Shown: positions 18,433 to 28,469, counted from the stretch's first letter. The stretch is 64,000 bases of DNA from JADFOI01 sp965218935 (GCA_965218935.1 CBDCMH010000001.1:186001-250000), one strand, 5' to 3'. Program-made: numbers and translations. Notes: a model not told the origin generated them from the letters alone.

Positions 18433-19117
18433 CAGAGGAAACTCCGGCGCAGGCTCCAGATAACAAGCCAGAGGATTATGATACCCGTACCAATGGTAAC
18501 TTGCGGCCCTACAATTCCGAAGTGAGGCAAAACACCGTCACATCTCTCAAAGCAGATCAATTCTAGAACATGTCTTCCTCCTTATGCCTGAGTACCTCCC
18601 TCCTGTCCATTTTGCCTACACGAGTATCATAGGGCCTGCTACGTCGGAATCGTTACACCCAACGGTCGAGGGTCCGAATCTTCGGTTGCTTCCACTGGAG
18701 ACTGCTGAAGAGTAGATCTCCGTCCACTTTTCGTCCACCTGGGAAACTCAAATTGACTCAATGAACCACTCGTTGGGTCTGGCGAAAACCCGCGAAACCC
18801 CGAGGTTTTGTTAGCTTTTCGTAACTTTCCACCTGGTGCTCTCCGAAACTCAAGATCTGGCGAAGCGTGACTCTCGTGGGGGTTCGACTCCCCCCTCCGG
18901 AACCAGTTTTTCCTTCACAAAAGGCCTCCTGGGCTTTCCTTGAGAATCCCAAAGGAGTAGCATTATCGCCAGGCGGTAGCCCTGTGGCCGGACTCAAGCG
19001 CTTGATTGCATTGCCTGTAGCGGAATTGGGGGCTGGCTGGTCCACGGTCTGGCAACTCATCAACAATTCTGGTCCCGAGTGAGCTCTAGACGGGCCAGCA
19101 GGATTTGGAGGTGCAGT
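18433..19117. other. intergenic with attachment-site remnant
   Basis: No gene is supported. The stretch 18719-18905 is the tRNA-related repeat annotated separately. Frames crossing it translate the tRNA fragment and are not genes. Confidence 0.6.
18719..18905 (+). repeat. attachment-site-like repeat with tRNA-Leu 3' end
   Basis: Positions 18847-18905 resemble the last 59 nt of tRNA-Leu (variable arm, T arm with GTTCGACTCCCC and a degenerate acceptor end, CCGGAACCA). The preceding 128 bp match, inverted, the DNA next to the tRNA fragment at 44315-44382 (shared blocks TTGACTCAATGAA, GAAAACCCGCGAA and TTGTTAGCTTTTCGTAACTT). This is the layout expected of an integrated-element boundary. No integrase gene is seen here. 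Confidence 0.7.
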
Positions 19118-21199
19118 ATGAACAAGTTCCCCACCGGCGTTGTCGCGCTGACCTTAGTTTTTGGGATTTTCTGGGCGCCTGCTCGTCTACTCGCGCAGAC
19201 ACCCGCCTCGATAGAGATCGAGCCCTCTTCGCTCAACCTCGAGGTTGGCCAGAGGGCCCAGCTCACAGCGGTAGTCAAAGACGCGGACGGCAACATCCTC
19301 CCGGACGCGCAGGTGCTCTTTTTTTCTAGAGCCCGGCTCAAGCTTGGAGTGACTCCCTCTGGCTCGATAGAACCCTATCTGCCGGGCGAGCACAAGGTGA
19401 CGGCGCTCTCACCGGAGACTCCCTTCGAAGGAGAGCCCGACACTTACACTAGCTCCCGGGAGCCTGGTATCCGGGCCACCATCACGGTCACAGTACCCGT
19501 GCCTCCTCTGGCAAACATCGAGATCGTGGATGTCCCCTCCATCGTCTACACGGGGACAACCGTACCGGTGCGGGTGGCCGGTGTTGATGTGAGCGGAGCG
19601 AGACGCAGCGAAGTGGCGTCGACATTGAGTGTTAGCGACGCAACGATCGCTGAGACCGACGGGTTTGGGAACCTCAGCGGTCTTGCGCCGGGGACAGCCA
19701 CTGTGACGGCAACCGCTGAAGATGTGACGGCCAGGTACCCGTTCACTGTCCAGTCGAATCCGTTGAGTTCTATTGAGTTGACGGTCTCGCAGAAGGAAGC
19801 GCGAACCGGAGACGTCATCCACTTCGAAACGATTGCTAAAGACGCAGGAGGTCGGATTGTGGACTCCGTACCGATTAGCCTCTCCCTCCGATCCCGTCCG
19901 GACGCGGGTCACGCGGAGTCCGTGGGAGCGGGAGCGGCGGCACAAATCTCCGACGATGGCCGTTTCGTGGCCGAACAGCCGGGTATCTTTACTGTTTTAG
20001 CGATGTCGGGAGGCGTGGTGGCCCACGAGAGTGTGCGAATCACCCAGCGGGACGTGACCAGGAAATTCGAGTTCCTGGGCCAAGCACGAGTAGGAGAGGA
20101 TCGGACGTCGGACCTCTGGATCTGGGAAGGCCTGGACGGCCGTGACTACGCGGTAGTCGGGACTTGGAATAGTAAGGGTCACGTTTTCTTTTATGATGTG
20201 ACCGATCCCACAAATATGGTGCTCGTTGACACGGTGCAGATCGATGCCCGCACGGTCAACGACGTGAAGGTTTCCGAAAATCGACGCATCGGTGTCATCA
20301 GTCGAGAAGGAGCATCGAACCGTCGAAACGGGATCGTGGTTCTTGACGTGAGTAACCCGCGGGAGGTCAAAATCCTATCCACGTTCGATGACCAGCTCAC
20401 GGGTGGAGTGCACAACGTGTTCGTCTATGAGGACCACGTCTACGCGGTGAACAACGGCCGCCGCTGGGACGTGATCAATATTGAAAATCCCACCAGGCCG
20501 GTTCGTGTCGCCCGTTTCGAGACCGATAACCCGGGGCGTGCGGTCCATGATGTCTGGGTTAGAGACGGGATCGCCTACCACGCGGGTTGGACGGATGGAG
20601 TGCTCTTGGTGGATGTCGGCGGAGGAGGAAAGGGCGGCTCGCCGTCGCGTCCGGTCGAGATGGGCCGGGCCGAACAGCTCACGGGTTGGACTCACGCGGT
20701 GGCGCCCTTCAAGAGCAAGTCGGCTGGTAAGTCCTATGTCCTTGTAGGCGACGAGTCCTCCTGGGACAATCCTCGAATCCCCGAGTCCCCGATGTACGTG
20801 GAGTCAAAGCTGCCTAGACGAATGCGGGGCTGGCTTCACATCGTGGAGTTCGACGATCCAAACAATCCCAAGGAGATCGCCCAATACAAGATCGGGGATT
20901 ACGGCGTGCACAACTATTGGGTCGACTGGGATGAAGAGATCCTCTATGTCGGGTACTACCAGGGAGGACTGCGGGTGCTTGATGTGTCGGGAGAGCTCCT
21001 GGGAGATCTGTATGCGCAGGGCCGCGAGATTGGTCGCTTCTTCTCTGACGATCCTGAGGGATTCATTCCGAACTCGCCCATGGTTTGGGGTCCTCAGCCG
21101 CACAAGGGCACGATCTTCTTCTCGGATTTCCACAGTGGTCTCTGGGCCGTACGCTTGCTTCCCCCTGAAGATGAGGAGGAGGAGTCGATGAGCCAATGA
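19118..21199 (+). CDS. secreted Ig-like/LVIVD beta-propeller protein
   Basis: About 693 residues. The start at 19118 is chosen for the GGAGG six bases upstream and the signal peptide (VVALTLVFGIFWAPARLLAQ). The N-terminal ~300 residues form bacterial Ig-like repeats (IEIEPSSLNLEVGQRAQLTA; PGTATVTATAEDV), and the rest is a propeller of LVIVD-type repeats (VFFYDVTDPTNMVLVDTV, GVHNVFVYEDHVYAV, VHDVWVRDGIAYHAGW). Such proteins are exported and probably bind ligands or partners rather than catalyse. It ends in an acidic EEEE tail and overlaps the next gene by 4 bp (ATGA), so the pair is a translationally coupled operon. Confidence 0.75.
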   Translation: MNKFPTGVVALTLVFGIFWAPARLLAQTPASIEIEPSSLNLEVGQRAQLTAVVKDADGNILPDAQVLFFSRARLKLGVTPSGSIEPYLPGEHKVTALSPETPFEGEPDTYTSSREPGIRATITVTVPVPPLANIEIVDVPSIVYTGTTVPVRVAGVDVSGARRSEVASTLSVSDATIAETDGFGNLSGLAPGTATVTATAEDVTARYPFTVQSNPLSSIELTVSQKEARTGDVIHFETIAKDAGGRIVDSVPISLSLRSRPDAGHAESVGAGAAAQISDDGRFVAEQPGIFTVLAMSGGVVAHESVRITQRDVTRKFEFLGQARVGEDRTSDLWIWEGLDGRDYAVVGTWNSKGHVFFYDVTDPTNMVLVDTVQIDARTVNDVKVSENRRIGVISREGASNRRNGIVVLDVSNPREVKILSTFDDQLTGGVHNVFVYEDHVYAVNNGRRWDVINIENPTRPVRVARFETDNPGRAVHDVWVRDGIAYHAGWTDGVLLVDVGGGGKGGSPSRPVEMGRAEQLTGWTHAVAPFKSKSAGKSYVLVGDESSWDNPRIPESPMYVESKLPRRMRGWLHIVEFDDPNNPKEIAQYKIGDYGVHNYWVDWDEEILYVGYYQGGLRVLDVSGELLGDLYAQGREIGRFFSDDPEGFIPNSPMVWGPQPHKGTIFFSDFHSGLWAVRLLPPEDEEEESMSQ

Positions 21200-22272
21200 G
21201 GCACCCAATGCTTCTGACTGTCTGCGCTGCCGTTGTACTGGCCAGTGCCAGTGCCTCTGTTCGTGGCGCGGGCGATCCGGTAGTCAACGACTATTACGTC
21301 TATGTCGCGGCGGAATCCGATGACGCCGTCTACCTCCTGAAATTGGGGTCCGAAGGAGGCCAGGTCGTCAAACGAATCCCGGTAGGAATCATTCCCACCG
21401 AGATTGAGGGCCCGCACGGAGTTCGTGTTTCGCCTAACGGAAGGCACTGGTATGTCTCCATCGCGCATGGTAAACCGTACGGCTACGTGTTCAAGTACGC
21501 GACAGGAGATGACGTGGCCATCAACGATGTGAAGGCAGGCCTGTTCCCCGCAACTATGGACATCAGTCGCACGACCGGTTTGATGTTCGCGGTGAACTTC
21601 AACTTGCACGGTGACATGGAGCCCAGCACCGTCTCGGTCATTGACACTGCGTCGATGACCGAGGTTGCGGCGATCGACCAGGGCATCATGCCGCACGGCT
21701 CGCGGACGAGCCCCGACGGCAGGTTCCACTACTCGGTCGGCATGATGAGCGACGAACTCTACGAGATCGACGTCATGAAGCTGGAAGTCAGCCGAAAGCT
21801 ACACCTCACCCAGGATGACACCGGGGCCGATGCCCAGGCTGTGAAACCAACCTGGGTGGAACCTCATCCCACGAAGCGCCTGGTCTATGTCGCGCTCCAG
21901 GGGGTGGACCAGGTTGCGGAAGTTGATCTGGACGAGTGGAGGATCATGCGGCGCTTTAAAACCCAGAAGGGCCCTTACAACCTCGCCGTCAGCCCCGACG
22001 GGAAGATGTTGCTCGCCACTTGCAAGAGTAACCACTCAACCGCGATCTGGGATATCGAGGCGGGGAAGGAGCTGGCTAGCGTCCCTTCGAGTCGCAGGGT
22101 CACCCACGGAGTGACTATCAGTCCTGACAACCGGTTCGCCTTCGTTTCCCTCGAAGGCGTTGGAGGAGAACCGGGCACGGTCGACGTCATCGATCTCCAG
22201 ACATTTGAGCTTCGAGCTTCTATCGACGTCGGCAAACAGGCCTCCGGAATCGACTTCTGGAAGATGGAATAA
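21196..22272 (+). CDS. secreted YVTN-type beta-propeller protein
   Basis: 358 residues with a signal peptide (LLTVCAAVVLASASASVRGA) followed by repeated blades with YVTN/cytochrome-d1-like patterns (GPHGVRVSPNGRHWYVSIAH, TWVEPHPTKRLVYVALQG, GPYNLAVSPDGKMLLATC, GVTISPDNRFAFVSLEG). No haem-binding CxxCH is present, so a structural or binding role is more likely than redox catalysis. Its coupling to the LVIVD protein suggests that the two propellers act together in the periplasm or at the surface. Substrate unknown. Confidence 0.75.
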   Translation: MRHPMLLTVCAAVVLASASASVRGAGDPVVNDYYVYVAAESDDAVYLLKLGSEGGQVVKRIPVGIIPTEIEGPHGVRVSPNGRHWYVSIAHGKPYGYVFKYATGDDVAINDVKAGLFPATMDISRTTGLMFAVNFNLHGDMEPSTVSVIDTASMTEVAAIDQGIMPHGSRTSPDGRFHYSVGMMSDELYEIDVMKLEVSRKLHLTQDDTGADAQAVKPTWVEPHPTKRLVYVALQGVDQVAEVDLDEWRIMRRFKTQKGPYNLAVSPDGKMLLATCKSNHSTAIWDIEAGKELASVPSSRRVTHGVTISPDNRFAFVSLEGVGGEPGTVDVIDLQTFELRASIDVGKQASGIDFWKME

Positions 22273-22654
22273 TTTGTCATTCGTCATTTAAAGGGATGGC
22301 CCTTCTTGATCCGGCTACCTCGCAGATCCAGCTGTTATCGGCAGGTCATGCCCCAACGTCCGGAATAGGGATTTCCATAAACTGATTCCTCCGAAATTGG
22401 GATCCAAAGTGTGCCTGCCAGGTCCACCAGTGGCCCTGCACTATCTAACTCACCTCAACCCCTGATTCATCGGGGAATTTAGGGTTTGGCAGAGTGCACA
22501 AAACGACTCCACGTCCGCCTTGAAGAGGCGATTGTACTGCTAAACAGGTTATGCATAGTTCCGGCTACTGGGGCGGGCTTTGCCCAGAATTGGGTATAGT
22601 AAATGTAGGAAGGAATTGCTCTGGATAGGGGCGAAATACCGGCTTGTTTAAGCT
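22273..22654. other. intergenic, no gene seen
   Basis: No coding signal. It probably holds the 3' end of the propeller operon and the promoter of the antiporter gene; no clear terminator was found. Confidence 0.5.
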
Positions 22655-24636
22655 ATGACCATACCTCTGCTCAATGACATCGTCATCATATTCGGGCTCT
22701 CCGTTGGCGTGGTCTTCATCTGCCACCGCATTCAAGTACCCGCCATCGTGGGCTTCCTACTGACCGGTGTATTGGCAGGGCCTCACGGACTGGGGTTGGT
22801 AAAAGCGGCTCATGAGGTTGAAATCCTGGCTGAAGTCGGAGTGGTGCTCCTCCTTTTTACGATTGGAATTGAGTTTTCCCTCAAGACCCTGCTGCAAATC
22901 AAGAAATCCGTCCTGTTGGGTGGCTCGCTCCAGGTGATCCTGACCCTTTTGGCTGCTTATTTCATCGCCCAGCAAACCAGCCACAGCGTGGGTGAATCCA
23001 TCTTCATCGGATTGCTGATTGCTCTTAGCAGCACAGCCATTGTGCTCAAACTCATCCAGGAAAGAGCTGAAATCGACAGCCCCCATGGACGAACATCGCT
23101 GGCCATCTTGATCTTTCAGGACGTGGCCGTGGTTCCCATGATGTTGTTCACCCCACTGCTGGCCGGAGCCACGGGTAATCTAGGTGAATCCCTGCTGGTT
23201 ATGGCGGTTAAAGGGATCGGCATCATCCTCTTGGCGATCACCCTTGCCAAGTGGATTGTTCCCCAAGTGCTGTACAAATCGTCCGTACGCGCAGCCGCGA
23301 ACTCTTCTTGTTGAGCATGTTCGTGATCTGCCTGGCGGTTGTGTGGTTCACTTCTCTGATCGGTCTGTCTTTCGCCCTGGGAGCGTTTTTGGCCGGCTTA
23401 ATCGTTGCGGAATCTCAGTACAGTCATCAGGCTCTTGGCTATATTTTGCCCTTCCGCGACGTCTTCATCAGCTTCTTCTTTGTCTCCATTGGCATGCTGC
23501 TGGATGTCGGTTTTCTTTTCCAGCGACCCGTGCTCATTGTGTTGGTTACGATAGGGGTTCTGGGGTTAAAAGCCGTGATCGCTGGTTTGGTAACGCTGTC
23601 GCTGGGATTTCCACTGAGGACGGCAATCCTGGTTGGCCTCGGACTCAGTCAAGTCGGAGAATTTTCCTTTATTTTGTCCAAGGCCGGTGTGGAGTACGGC
23701 TTGCTCGCCGGGGATCTTTATCAGCTGTTCCTGGCTCTCTCTGTCCTGAGTATGGCGGCAACGCCATTCATCATCGCTCTGGCCCCCCGGATTGAGAATG
23801 CTGTCCTAAGATTGCCCCTCCTGAGAAACTTAAAGAGGGGTGTGTATCCGGTGCAAGCCAGCGACGACGTCGACATGAAAGACCACCTCATCATCATCGG
23901 CTTCGGAGTGAATGGAAGAAACGTGTCACGGGCCGCCAAGGCAGCGGGTATCCCTTATGTCATTATTGAAATGAATCCAGAAACGGTCCGAACCGAACAG
24001 GCCAAGGGGGAACCCATCCATTACGTTGATGCAACCCAGGAGGTGGCTCTGGATCACACCGGGATGAGAGAGGCACGAGTCCTGGTGGTCGCCATCACCG
24101 ACCCGGGGGCAACCCGAAAAATCACCGAAATCGCTCGGAGCATGAATCCCAGAGCCTATATTATCGTCCGAACTCCTTACGTTCAGGAAACCAAGGCTTT
24201 GTTGGAACTCGGAGCCGACGAGGTCATTCCCCAGGAATTTGAGGCATCAGTGGAAATCTTTGCCCGGGTTTTAGTCAAGTACCTGATACCGAAGGACGAA
24301 ATCGAAAAGTTCATTGCTGAAGTGCGCTCCGATGGCTACCAGATGTTTCGAAGTCTTTCCGAAGAGTCGGTATCGCTTTCCAATTTAAAACTTCATCTTC
24401 CCGATATCGACATTAACATGTTGCGGCTTCGCAACGGATCCTCCCTGGTCGGGAAGTCGTTGGCTGAGATTCAGTTAAGAAAAGCCTACAGCGTTACCTT
24501 ATTGGCCATTCGGCGGGGCACCGAAATACTGTCCAATCCCAGCGGAGACATCAGACTCTCTGCCAATGATGTTCTGGTGATCCTGGGTCAACCCGATCAA
24601 ATCACCCGGCTCAGGGGACTGTTCGAAACGAGCTGA
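22655..24636 (+). pseudogene. CPA2 (KefB-type) cation/proton antiporter, frameshifted
   Basis: The first frame (22655-23314) encodes six membrane helices of a Na+/H+ exchanger domain (VGFLLTGVLAGPHGLGLV, VVLLLFTIGIEFSLKTL, ALSSTAIVLKLIQERAE). The second (stop at 24636) continues with the remaining helices (FALGAFLAGLIVAESQYSHQ, FFFVSIGMLLDVGF), then an RCK/TrkA-N domain with the Rossmann motif GFGVNG and a TrkA-C domain. The frames join at the AAA at 23276-23278 by adding one base, giving about 660 residues, the family's normal length. Everything else is intact, so this is a very recent mutation or an indel error; the product would be a potassium or glutathione-gated efflux system. Confidence 0.8.
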
Positions 24637-24662
24637 GGTCCAGTCCAACCGATTGGGTTCAG

Positions 24663-25880
24663 TCAAAATCGGTAAAAGAAGGTCACCCGGGGTATGACAT
24701 CGGTTGCCGGCCGGGTACCGTCCTCTCGCTCGTCATAGCGAACCACTTCAAGGTTGGGGATCAAACTGAACTCTTCGGAAACCTTCCAGTCGATTCCGGT
24801 GAGAAAAAAGTGGAACTTGGCAGTGGGGTCAAAAGGGAGGTAAGGGATTTTCGCTCCCTCGGGATTGGGATCGAACATGCGGTCGTAGCGCCCAATGATA
24901 GATACCCTTGGAGAAACGTTGACAAATCCGAAGAAAGATAAGACATCCAGGTCCACCTTAGAATCTCCTTTACGATCTTGATGAGCATACTGAATCCCCA
25001 GCCGACCCCAATCCCGCTTGTAACCCAGAAAAGCCTGATAAGTATTGCGATCAGCCTGTTGGGGCCGTTGATCATAGTCACTGTAGAGTTCGAGTATGAG
25101 TGAGTCGTTGGGGTAAAAACCCAGTGAGGCCAGTGTGCCCTTTCCCCTGTCGGTCTCACCTCGGGTGCTGGAGCCATTACCTACCATCAAGTGATAACGA
25201 ACCTTTTGTTCACTTCCCACACTCCCTTTAAAGGCCACGCCCAGATCTCTTGAAGCTGCCATCCTTTGAAGATCCAGGACGGTTTTCTCAACAGCACGGT
25301 AACCCCAGAAATCCTCCAACACGGTAAAAGTGGGGGTGTTGGACAATCCAAGGTAGCTATGATGAGAGTCTGTAAATTTCCAGCGCAGGTAGACATCCTT
25401 GGCAAAGGGCTCCAGTCTATTGTCGGATGTGAAATCACCCGCTGAGTTCATTTCAAGACGCAGACGCATATCCAATTGGTCCGTCATCGCCTTGTCAAAG
25501 GTTAAATATATGCGGCGAAACCAGAAGCCGTTTCGGTCTTTCAGGCTCTCATCATGACTGGCTGCAACCCAGTAGAAATCACCCATCGCATAGCCACTGA
25601 TCTTGATCGCTCGATCGTTTTGTGGGGTGTCCTGAGCCGGGGAGGGGACCACAGCCTGGGCTGCCTGGGGTATCGGTGCTACAGATGAACCCTCCTCAGA
25701 GGAGCTTTGGAATTGCAGCTGTGCTCGAAGCTCCTGAACGGTCTGTTCCAGACTTTCGATGCGCTGGACCAGTTGATTGAGTTCTTCTGCCGAGACTGGG
25801 CTATTCTGCTGGGCCAGGCCCTGTCCTCCAATCCCCAGGGTAATTAAAAGCACGAAGACGATGCTCGAAAACCTATTCAT
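24663..25880 (-). CDS. phosphate-selective-type porin
   Basis: 405 residues. A signal peptide (VFVLLITLGIGGQGLAQ) is followed by a short coiled coil (residues 30-60, AEELNQLVQRIESLEQTVQE), a linker, and a barrel domain with the alternating aromatic pattern of OprO/OprP-like porins (AIKISGYAMGDFYWVA, FRRIYLTFDKAMTDQ), ending in VTFFYRF with the C-terminal Phe used for BAM assembly. The N-terminal coiled coil probably anchors to peptidoglycan or trimerises. Solute is unknown; phosphate is only one possibility for this family. Convergent with the antiporter gene, 26 bp away. Confidence 0.85.
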   Translation of the reverse strand: MNRFSSIVFVLLITLGIGGQGLAQQNSPVSAEELNQLVQRIESLEQTVQELRAQLQFQSSSEEGSSVAPIPQAAQAVVPSPAQDTPQNDRAIKISGYAMGDFYWVAASHDESLKDRNGFWFRRIYLTFDKAMTDQLDMRLRLEMNSAGDFTSDNRLEPFAKDVYLRWKFTDSHHSYLGLSNTPTFTVLEDFWGYRAVEKTVLDLQRMAASRDLGVAFKGSVGSEQKVRYHLMVGNGSSTRGETDRGKGTLASLGFYPNDSLILELYSDYDQRPQQADRNTYQAFLGYKRDWGRLGIQYAHQDRKGDSKVDLDVLSFFGFVNVSPRVSIIGRYDRMFDPNPEGAKIPYLPFDPTAKFHFFLTGIDWKVSEEFSLIPNLEVVRYDEREDGTRPATDVIPRVTFFYRF

Positions 25881-25967
25881 GATCTCTATCCTTTCTGTTG
25901 GATCGATGTGGGATACTCATTCTCCTCCGTCAACGTAGTCAACCAGCCTGACTGCGGTTCGACCTTT

Positions 25968-27527
25968 TCACGGGAGGCCGAGCCCGGATTCACCGAAAAT
26001 CTGGCCGTATATGTCTTCAACCTGCGCCGTTTCCTGCTCTGTCAGCTTGGCAAACTCCTTTTCACGAGCCCGCTGTGACAGACGCCCCTGATTCTGGTGA
26101 AGGAAGCGAAACAGTAAATCGACCGTGCGGTCCGGCATATCAATCATGGATTCAACGCCGCTCCTAAAGCGGTCATACCGCCGCAGAAACTCCGTCTCAT
26201 GCGGCAAATCCTGTTCGATTGTCCGGCGCACGCAGTCATACAGAAACTCGGCATGCGGAGTCGCATCAAAAAAGCGGTAATAGTCGCCGGTATCATTCAA
26301 TACCCGCACATTACCGTCCTGGGTCGACTGCCATTCGACAAGCGCCAGAAGACGCGCAGAATAGTCCTCCAGAACCTGCCGATACTCTTCGATCCGCTCC
26401 AAAATGGCGGCCGAGACTGGAAACACGACACCGGGAGGATTGAATCCACGCTCAGCCAGGACATGGTGTATGAGATAACGGTGAATGCGGCCATTCCCGT
26501 CCTCAAACGGATGCACGTAGACAAAGCCAAAAGCCAACATTGCCGCGGCAATTACAGCATCAAGGTTCTGCGCCGGCCCGCACTCGAACGCGATCATGCC
26601 TTCCATCAGGAAGGGGAGATCCTCGGGACGCGCGGTGATGTGATCCGGTTGGGGCGCACGCGTTTCGCGATTGTGTTGGCCGACAAAGCCGCCTTCCTCC
26701 CGAAGGCCAAGTCGCACAAAACGAGCATCACCAATGACAATCCTTTGGAGCCGCAATAGCTCTCCGAGATCAAGCAACTGCCCGCCGGCTTGGCCAATGA
26801 CACGGCCCCATCGCTGGATACGATCCTGCGAGGGATACTCCCCTTCAATGGCATAGCTCGACCGGGAGTCTTTCAGGAGCAGGAACGCGGCCGCTCGTGC
26901 CAGAAGGTCGCGTGGTACATCGTCAACAACTGCCCGGGCCCGTTCGGACAGGTTCATTGCGGCGAACCGCTCAAGCCTCTCGGTGCGAAAAACAAGCGGG
27001 CAGAAGGCGGCCATCCCAGGAAGGTTGTTCCTCACACGATGCCGCGGTGAGTTTTCTCCCGGAATCGCATACTGCCGATCCGGATCGACGGCGGGCACGT
27101 AACTGCCCCTGTCTGCGTCAGGCAAATCGAGCCGCTTTCCGGTGAGCCACTCGTAAAGAAACCAGAATCGCCGCGCATAGCTTCCGGTCGGCTTGGCGCG
27201 GACAATCACTTCAATGTCGCCGGGACTCAGGGTCTCAAAAAGCTGCTTGAGGACGGCGAGATCGAGCCCTTCATACTTGAGTGCGAAGGTCAGATGACCC
27301 TCAAGGCTGGCGTTGGGGGCATGGCGCGGCGTCATGATCCGCCACCCCGCCTCTTCGATGACCTTATGGTGTGCGCCTGTGGCCGAAAGGGTCCGCGGCA
27401 AAGGCACGGCAAGACCGTAGGCCTCGATCAGGGCAGCATAACCGACCGGGGTTGCCTTTACCGGCAGCCGTTTTTCATGAAAGAGGGTGACAGGCCCTGA
27501 AAAATCATTTTGTGCAGATAATTCCAT
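25968..27527 (-). CDS. Fic-domain AMP-transferase
   Basis: 519 residues with the full Fic active-site motif HPFEDGNGRIHR (about residues 339-350), whose His and the GNGR loop bind the target hydroxyl and ATP phosphates. An SSYAIEGE stretch at about 223-230 fits the inhibitory (S/T)xxxE(G/N) helix, making this a class II, self-inhibited Fic enzyme. A winged-helix-like C-terminus (residues ~440-515) is probable. Such proteins AMPylate host or own proteins, or act as toxin-like regulators; the target is unknown. Upstream lie several copies of a short repeat that could be its operator, then the IS-end palindrome. Confidence 0.85.
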   Translation of the reverse strand: MELSAQNDFSGPVTLFHEKRLPVKATPVGYAALIEAYGLAVPLPRTLSATGAHHKVIEEAGWRIMTPRHAPNASLEGHLTFALKYEGLDLAVLKQLFETLSPGDIEVIVRAKPTGSYARRFWFLYEWLTGKRLDLPDADRGSYVPAVDPDRQYAIPGENSPRHRVRNNLPGMAAFCPLVFRTERLERFAAMNLSERARAVVDDVPRDLLARAAAFLLLKDSRSSYAIEGEYPSQDRIQRWGRVIGQAGGQLLDLGELLRLQRIVIGDARFVRLGLREEGGFVGQHNRETRAPQPDHITARPEDLPFLMEGMIAFECGPAQNLDAVIAAAMLAFGFVYVHPFEDGNGRIHRYLIHHVLAERGFNPPGVVFPVSAAILERIEEYRQVLEDYSARLLALVEWQSTQDGNVRVLNDTGDYYRFFDATPHAEFLYDCVRRTIEQDLPHETEFLRRYDRFRSGVESMIDMPDRTVDLLFRFLHQNQGRLSQRAREKEFAKLTEQETAQVEDIYGQIFGESGLGLP

Positions 27528-27639
27528 GAAAAACCGTGACTATTCGTGAAATACAATGACTTATACCACTATCTAGTGAAAATCTATTATAATTTATGAA
27601 AAACAATGATGCGACTACAATTATATGAAAAACAATGAT
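27526..27639 (-). promoter_or_regulatory. short repeats upstream of the Fic gene
   Basis: Two perfect copies of ATGAAAAACAATGAT (plus-strand reading, 27596-27610 and 27625-27639) and weaker ones at about 27527, 27546 and 27576 lie in an AT-rich stretch immediately upstream of the Fic start, the first overlapping the start codon. Spacings are about 20, 30, 20 and 29 bp, near multiples of a helical turn. They may bind a regulator, perhaps the Fic protein itself, but this is inferred from position only. Confidence 0.45.
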
Positions 27640-27640
27640 A

Positions 27641-27788
27641 TGTATCCCGTCAGCGAAAGTGGGACACATAGGGCCGAGAGTTAAGAGAGAGTTGGAAGGT
27701 TTGAGGGGGTGAGATCTCACCCCCTCAAACCTTCCAACTCTCTCTTAACTCTCGGCCCTATGTGTCCCACTTTCGCTGACGGGATACA
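27641..27788. repeat. 148-bp perfect palindrome of IS3-type orfA-side ends
   Basis: Two 74-bp copies of the orfA-side end of the 1542-bp element, joined head to head at the AGATCT that centres the element's own internal palindrome. Both outer ends carry the intact TGTATCCCGTCAGCG terminus, so the unit has two potential transposase-binding ends and no genes. It separates the Fic promoter region from the truncated PpiC-like gene. No target duplication (flanks ATGATA and CTCCTG). Confidence 0.95.
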
Positions 27789-28469
27789 CTCCTGGACCCG
27801 CACCAGGTGGAGCCCATAGCCCGAACTCACCGGTCCGTCCCAGTTGCCCGGCTCGATCTGGGCCAGACCCGACACGAACTCCTGTCCGAACAGTCGGGCT
27901 ACCTCACTCTCGGGCAGTGACTCGAGTTCGTGGGGAAGCGGGACGGGATCGCTCAACGCCAACGGCTCGACAGGTTCACCATTGCTCTGGAGATCGGCCA
28001 GCAGCCTTCGGGAATCCTTTTCGGCGTTAGCGCCTCGGCGGTCACGATTCAAGTAGATCTGCTGAAAGGTAACGCGTGACTCGACCTGGAAGGTATCGGG
28101 ATGCTCACGCAGATAGGTCTGCAGCTCGGCCTACTCGACCAAATCTTGCGGTAAAAACTCCATCTTCTGGCGCAGCCGGCGGCGGATGATGGTGTCGTCC
28201 TGGTCCAGACCCATGGCGATGGCCTCCCGATAGAGAATCTCCTCTCGAATGTAATCTTCAATCAACCCCTCCAGCTCAGCCGATGTGGGCGGCCGCTGCC
28301 AGGTTCGCTGCCAGGTCTCGACCAGACGATCCACCTGACCGGAAGAAACGACAATCTCGTCGAGCGGGTCGTCGGATTCGCCGACCAGGGCAAAGAGAAG
28401 AAAGATTCCCGCCCCAAGGACAAAGAAGTGGACTAAAGGCTCACGTAGCAGACGGGTGGATAAAATCAT
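27789..28469 (-). pseudogene. PpiC-like peptidyl-prolyl isomerase, truncated
   Basis: The N-terminus (MILSTRLLREPLVHFFVLGA) is a membrane anchor as in SurA/PpiD-like proteins, followed by helical chaperone segments (LEGLIEDYIREEILYREAIA). A TAG at 28131-28133 interrupts the frame, which continues in register (AELQTYLREHPDTFQVESRV) into the start of a parvulin-like domain (YGLHLVRVQE). It is then cut by the IS-end palindrome. Normally it would help fold periplasmic or outer-membrane proteins. The start overlaps the preceding membrane-protein gene by 4 bp, indicating an operon. Confidence 0.7.

Noticed and set aside
18758..19082. Frames of 70-100 codons around the tRNA-like repeat
   Set aside because: Part of their protein is a translation of tRNA sequence (DSRGGSTPP-type), so they are not genes.
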